Below are positions 59,098 to 64,000 of a DNA stretch of 64,000 nt, one piece after another. The stretch lies in assembly GCA_037043015.1 (NCBI GenBank), contig CM073327.1:4942727-5006726 (forward strand). Reading direction: 5' to 3'. Under the pieces are notes generated by a model. It saw only the letters and a list, made by a program, of their open reading frames with translations. It had not been told where the DNA came from and made no database searches. The position numbers were made by a program, and so were the translations under genes. This stretch comes from Bryum argenteum. Its lineage: Eukaryota; Streptophyta; Bryopsida; Bryales; Bryaceae. The stretch's first letter is position 1; every line of letters begins with the position of its first letter.

Positions 59098-61260
59098 AAA
59101 TTTCGTTCAATTCCGGCACCGGTTGAAGATTTGGTGGCTTGTCAAAGTTGCTCTAAGTGTTCTAGGGGGATGGCAAGTGCCGGCTGAGGCCATGTCCCAC
59201 CACAATGCATGCCATTTTTTGAAGGCATTTTGGGATGCAATGAGATTCTAACAACCAAAAGAAGACTTGATGTGGGATGCAACCCAACAAATTCCGTTCA
59301 ATTCCGGCACCGGATGAAGATTTGGTGGCTTGTCAAAGTTGCTCTAAGTGTTCTAGGGGGATGGCAAGTGCCGGCTGAGGCCATGTCCCACCACAATGCA
59401 TGCCATTTTTTGAAGGCATTTTGGGATGCAATGAGATCCAAACAACCAAAAGAAGACTTGATGTGGGATGCAACCCAACAAATTTCGTTCAATTCCGACA
59501 CCGGATGAAGATTTGGTGGCTTATCAAAGTTGCTCTAAGTGTTCTAGGGGGATGGCAAGTGCCGGCTGAGGCCATGTCCCACCACATTGCATGCCATTTT
59601 TTGAAGGCATTTTGGGATGCAATGAGATTCTAACAACCAAAAGAAGACTTGATGTGGGATGCAATCCAACAAATTTCGTTCAATTCCGACACTGGATGAA
59701 GATTTGGTGGCTTCTCAAAGTTGCTCTATGTTTTCTAAGAGGGGTTAGTCGGCGCCGGCAGAGGCGTGGTTGGTGCCGGCATAGGGGCACTTGGATGTTT
59801 TCTAAGAGGGGATTAGTCGGCACCGGCATGGGGTGGTTGTTGCCGGCAAAGGGGTGGTTGGTGCCGGCAGAGGGGCGGTTGGTGCTTGCATAGGGGTGGT
59901 TGGTGCCGGCATAGGGTCACTTGGATGTTGTCTAAGAGGGGGTTAGTCGGCGCCGGCATTGGAGTGGGTAGTGCCGGCATAGCGGTGGTTGGTGCTGGCT
60001 TGGTGCGCGCATGGGGGTTGTTGGAGCTGGCTAGGAGGTGTGTTTTGCCGGCTTGGGGTCTTTATTTACAACCTTGTGGTGGGTACTTTATACAAAGAGA
60101 TAGTTAGTGCCCTCTTCTAGGTGTCCGTATGTTTTCCATATTTGGCACTTACCACCCCATATTTGTTACTAATCACCCCTAAACTACTCCTACTACCTCA
60201 TAGAGAGCTCTAATCACCCCTAGTTGGCACAAAACACCCCCTAGCGGTTACAAAAGCACCCTAGCCGGCACAAACACCTCCTAGCAGGCTCCAACTATCC
60301 TATGCCGACACCAACCACCCCCATGCCCACACCAACCACTCCCATGCCGGCGCCGACTAACCCCCTTTTAGAAAACATCCAAGTGCCCCTATGTCGGCAC
60401 CAACCACCCCTCTGCAAGCACCAACCGCCCCTCTGCCCAACTACCTCTCTGTCGGCACCAACCACCCCTCTGCCGGCACCAAACACCCCTCTGCCGGCAC
60501 CAATCACCCCTCTGCCGGCACCAATCACCCCTCTGCCGGCACCAACCACCCCTCTGCCGGCACCAACCACCCCTCAGCCGGCACCAACCACCCCTCAGCC
60601 GGCGCCGGCTAACCCCCTCTTAGAAAACATAGAGCAACTTTGAGAAGCCACAAAATCTTCATCCGGTGTCGAAATTGAACGAAATTTGTTGGGTTGCATC
60701 CCACATCAAGTCTTCTTTTGGTTGTTAGAATCTCATTGCATCCCAAAATGCCTTCAAAAAATGGCATGCATTGTGGTGGGACATGGCCTCAGCCGGCACT
60801 TGCCATCCCCCTAGAACACTTAGAGCAACTTTGACAAGCCACCAAATCTTCATCCGGTGTCGGAATTGAACGAAATTTGTTGGGTTGCATCCCACATCAA
60901 GTCTTCTTTTGGTTGTTAGAATATCATTGCATCCCAAAATGCCTTCAAAAAATGGCAAGCATTGTGGTGGGACATGGTCTCAGCCGGCACTTGCCATCCC
61001 CCTAGAACACTTAGAGCAACTTTGACAAGCCACAAAATCTTCATCCGGTGTCGAAATTGAACGAAATTTGTTGGGTTGCATCCCACATCAAGTCTTCTTT
61101 TGGTTGTTAGAATCTCATTGCATCCCAAAATGCCTTCAAAAAATGGCATGCATTGTGGTGGGACATGGCCTCAGCCGGCACTTGCCATCCCCCTAGAACA
61201 CTTAGAGCAACTTTGACAAGCCACCAAATCTTCATCCGGTGCCGAAATTGAACAAAATTC
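59098..61260. repeat. Large palindromic satellite of 191-bp units with GC-rich core
   Basis: Three direct 191-bp units (starts about 59098, 59289, 59480) and a partial fourth lead into 21-bp-type GGTTGGTGCCGGCA repeats (59740-60060). After a spacer of about 170-230 bp, the order is mirrored: 21-bp CACCCCTCTGCCGGCACCAA repeats (60290-60610), then about three 191-bp units in the opposite sense to about 61260. The 191-bp units are nearly identical. Because the period is not divisible by three, the 77-codon frames beginning MPFFEGILGCNEI that recur each 191 bp are shadows. The structure looks like a foldback element or an inverted satellite. Confidence 0.85.
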
Positions 61261-61900
61261 GTTTTATTAAATCCCACATTGAGTCTTATTATTGTCTACA
61301 AAATTCTATAGCTTCTCTAAATTCCTTGAGGAAATGGCATGCATTGTGGTGGGACAAGGCCTCAGCTGGCACTTGCCATCTCCCTAGAACACTTAAAGCA
61401 ACTTTGACAAGCCACCAAATCTTCATCCGGTGTTGGAATCAAATAGTATTTGTTTCGTAGCATCAGTGATTAAGTCTGCTATTTTTCTACAAAATCTCAT
61501 TGCATTGGTTGATTAAGGACTTAGCTCGGACTTGCCATCCACTTAGAACACTTAGAGAACTTTGACTAGCCATCAAATCTTTATCTAGTGTCACAATGTG
61601 TTGAAGTTTTTTGGATCGGATTCCGTTTCAAGTCTCATTTGAGTTGTAGAAATCTCAGAGAATTCCAAGATGTGTTGAAGTGATGGCGTGCATTGTGGTG
61701 GGAGAAGGTTTTAGCCCACAACCGCTATCCCCTTAGAAGACAAAGGGTTACTTTGAGAAGCCATGAAACCTTTAATCTTGTTTGGGAATTGAACAAAATG
61801 TATCAGTTGGATCTCAAATCAAGTCTTCCTTGAGTTGTAGAAATCTCATAAAATCCCAAGATGCCTTGAAGTCATCGCATAAGTTTTGGCAAATAAAGGT
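61261..61900. repeat. Degenerate outer units of the 191-bp satellite
   Basis: Older-looking versions of the same unit follow the right arm: GGCATGCATTGTGGTGGGAC, CTCAGCTGGCACTTGCCATC and AGCCACCAAATCTTCATCCG weaken step by step to about 61.9 kb. There is no counterpart outside the left arm. Confidence 0.7.
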
Positions 61901-62397
61901 CTGATTAGGTACCCCCCACCTCATAGAAAACAAAGGGCCACGTGGTCAAGGACAACAAATTAGGTTTGTACTTTAGGGATTGAAGGTTACTTTGTACTTG
62001 TGAGGTTTAGTTTGGTTGTAAAGTTTTACATAGTTACTGTATAGCAAAGCCTTGTCTTTGGATAATTTATATAATAAAGTTATTATCAACTTTTAAACAT
62101 TTTAACCTTTTGTTTGCTTAGAAATAAAAATATCCAAAATCTGTTGTAGATGAAAGTGAAGGGAAGCTATTTACAACTCAACCATACAATCTTGCAATTG
62201 ACTTATTGTAGGCCATGTGGATTTAGACTTGAGTCATAATACCTCATATTCAAGATTAATGCGGAATAGTACTAAAAGAAAGAATACATGTTTTCATCAA
62301 GATTTTATAGAACCAAATTTGAATTTAGCGTCAGACCTAGCCTAAAATTCAATGTAGCAAAGCAATTGATGCCAAGCGATGTCCCACCGGTGCCAGC
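61901..62397. other. No recognised gene
   Basis: AT-rich spacer. The part near 62180-62240 (AACCATACAATCTTGCAATT, TAGGCCATGTGGATTTAGAC) resembles sequence at 16.26 and 21.75-21.82 kb, a dispersed repeat. Confidence 0.35.
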
Positions 62398-62784
62398 TAA
62401 GGATGTGCTTGCAGAGGCGAGGGAATAGGTACTGGCAGAGGCCAAGGAACTGGTGCCGGCAGACGCGAGGGAACTGGTGCCAGCAGAGGCGAGGGAATTG
62501 GTGCCAGGAAAGGCGAGGGAATTGGTGCCTGCAAAGGCGAGGGAACTAGTGCCGGTAGAGGCGAGGAAACCGGTGCTAACAGAGGCGAGGAAACTAGTGC
62601 CGACAAAGCCGAGGGAACTAGTGCTCGCAGAGGCAAGGGAATTGGTGCCGGCAGAGGCAAGGGAACTGGTGCTAGTAGGGGCAAGGGAACTGGTGTCTGC
62701 AGAGGCGAGGACACCGGTGCCAACGGAGGCTCGTTTGGTGCTAACAGTGGCTCGTTTGGTGCAGATAGAGGCTTGTTTGATGTT
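62398..62784. repeat. 24-bp minisatellite
   Basis: About 16 units of GAGGCGAGGGAACTGGTGCC plus GGCA, with drift to GGCTCGTTTGGTGC at the right end. The period divisible by three gives open frames on both strands, encoding EARELVPA or LASAGTSS repeats. No start, splice or domain evidence supports a gene. Confidence 0.85.
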
Positions 62785-64000
62785 GGCAAAGATTCTCCTC
62801 TCCCTAGTACAGGCTCCTCCCTTCCCAGTAGAGGCTCCTCCGTTTCTGACCAACCTTCAGCACCGTACGATGGGCCGCACACATGTGGTTCGGGGGCGTC
62901 GGCCATCGCTCAGCCAAGGCTAGGTTTTGATAGTAGCTGCATGCCGCTCATGCGAACGGTCTGCTGCTCTGGCCAATGAGCTGTCACTCCTTCTTATTAC
63001 CTCAGGCATGTTACCCTCTAAACTCCAATAAAATGTAATCACTTCGTTACCTCATAAACTCTAGTAAACCTAATCACACCCCTGTAGAACTATTTTGGTG
63101 ATTTCAACTACATAATCTAAATTTAACTTTTTGTTTATAGTTCTAATTTTTCATAGTATAAGGTACAATAAAATTGAATCAACTTAGACTTGAGTAATTT
63201 TCTACAATTTGAGTAAAAAATAAGATACTTTATGACAATGTCATAAAGTATACCATATTTTAAATATTTAATATATACTTTGTCATTATAAAATTATAAT
63301 AAAAGTAATTGTAATTTCCCAAAGTTTATTTTATTATCACTTTTTCTACACATTAGTTGTAACGATACTCTAAAATTGGCTTAGAGTTACTTGGAACATG
63401 ATTTTACTATTACAAATTTAGCAAAATTGTGATTAAAGTTAATTAGCAGTAAATTAAAGGCATAGAAGAAAATGATACGTATTAATTTTCAAATTTGTAA
63501 ATTTAGGATTTATATTTATTACACCTTTTATGTATAAAACTTGATGTGGTATGAGATGTAACTTCCCTTACTCTTTTAAAGCCATCTTCTTAAAAAAATA
63601 TAAAGACATTTTGCTTACATTAGATCGATACGCTTGAATTTCTCAAAATAGTAAGTATTTATTTTGTAATGAATTCAAGAGACTAAGACTTTAAAAATTG
63701 ATAGAAATTTCAATTTTATTATTAGTAGTTGAGATTGGATATGATTGGCTAAAATTGAATGTTATATGATAAAATAAAAAAGCCACTAATAACTTTAGAA
63801 AAATACAATCAGTCCTCCAAAATAGTAAGGTTTCTTCCACTAAGCCAATGCTAAGAAGACAGTGGAAATATGACTAAAAATGTTCACTATAACTAATTTC
63901 ATGTTTAAAGCTTTAGTTTTAATTTGTAAATTTATTACAAATTAGTTGAAAGGGTAAGATTAATAATTATGATATTGATTTAAAAACTACTTTATTATTG
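62785..64000. other. AT-rich DNA without a recognised gene
   Basis: From about 63.0 kb to the window end the sequence is very AT-rich with no open frame of note and no clear repeat shared with the rest of the window. Confidence 0.4.

Noticed and set aside
59209-59893. Recurring 77-codon frames MPFFEGILGCNEI
   Set aside because: They recur each 191 bp because the satellite does, and the unit length is not divisible by three. There is no coding signal.
62305-62906. Opposing 156-182 codon frames (EARELVPA or LASAGTSS repeats)
   Set aside because: A 24-bp minisatellite keeps frames open on both strands. Start, splice and domain evidence are missing.

Overview
The window is nuclear DNA from a plant, most likely a non-seed land plant (bryophyte or lycophyte). 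Four conserved genes sit in the first 14 kb. Three have plant-type short introns with GT/AG ends. The first is a homologue of the axonemal protein CFAP65, a gene kept only by organisms with motile cilia, so the species probably makes swimming sperm. No bacterial features (operons, Shine-Dalgarno sites, CRISPR) are present.

Layout of the conserved block: CFAP65 (+, cut by the window start, ends 5254) runs tail-to-tail into ALG5 (-, 5696 to about 8224), the dolichyl-phosphate glucosyltransferase of N-glycan synthesis. An FoP/CHTOP-like mRNA-export or chromatin protein (+, 9850-11873) follows, then a convergent single-exon PIG-H gene (-, 13548-14126), a subunit of the first enzyme of GPI-anchor synthesis.

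From 14 kb to the end the window is AT-rich and dominated by repeats. It contains a 346-bp pentanucleotide array, an 800-bp foldback element, CACTA-type MITEs with target duplications, a second foldback MITE family with TGATATTA-rich interiors, two short elements bounded by TTAA/TTAG, a 2.3-kb LTR-like insertion, and several direct duplications of 0.8-1.4 kb. In this desert lie two intact genes of a two-exon family I do not recognise (22708-25913, 1021 aa; 30883-32981, 649 aa). Both have a conserved N-terminal domain split by one intron and a long Ser/Pro-rich repetitive tail. At least six decayed relatives lie at 38.2, 46.0, 46.5, 46.7, 48.6 and 49.4 kb, and a remnant at 20.3 kb keeps only the 5' and 3' flanks. 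The family therefore spreads as a unit with its flanks. This is the best candidate for an undescribed system in the window.

The last 10 kb changes character. It is richer in GC and built of tandem repeats: a ~158-bp repeat, a decayed Cys-rich (Stig1-like) gene on the minus strand, 21- and 24-bp minisatellites sharing a GGTGCCGGC core, and a large palindromic satellite of 191-bp units at 59.1-61.3 kb.

Gene models were built by hand from reading frame and splice-site phase. No alignment or database search was run, so family names rest on recognised motifs.
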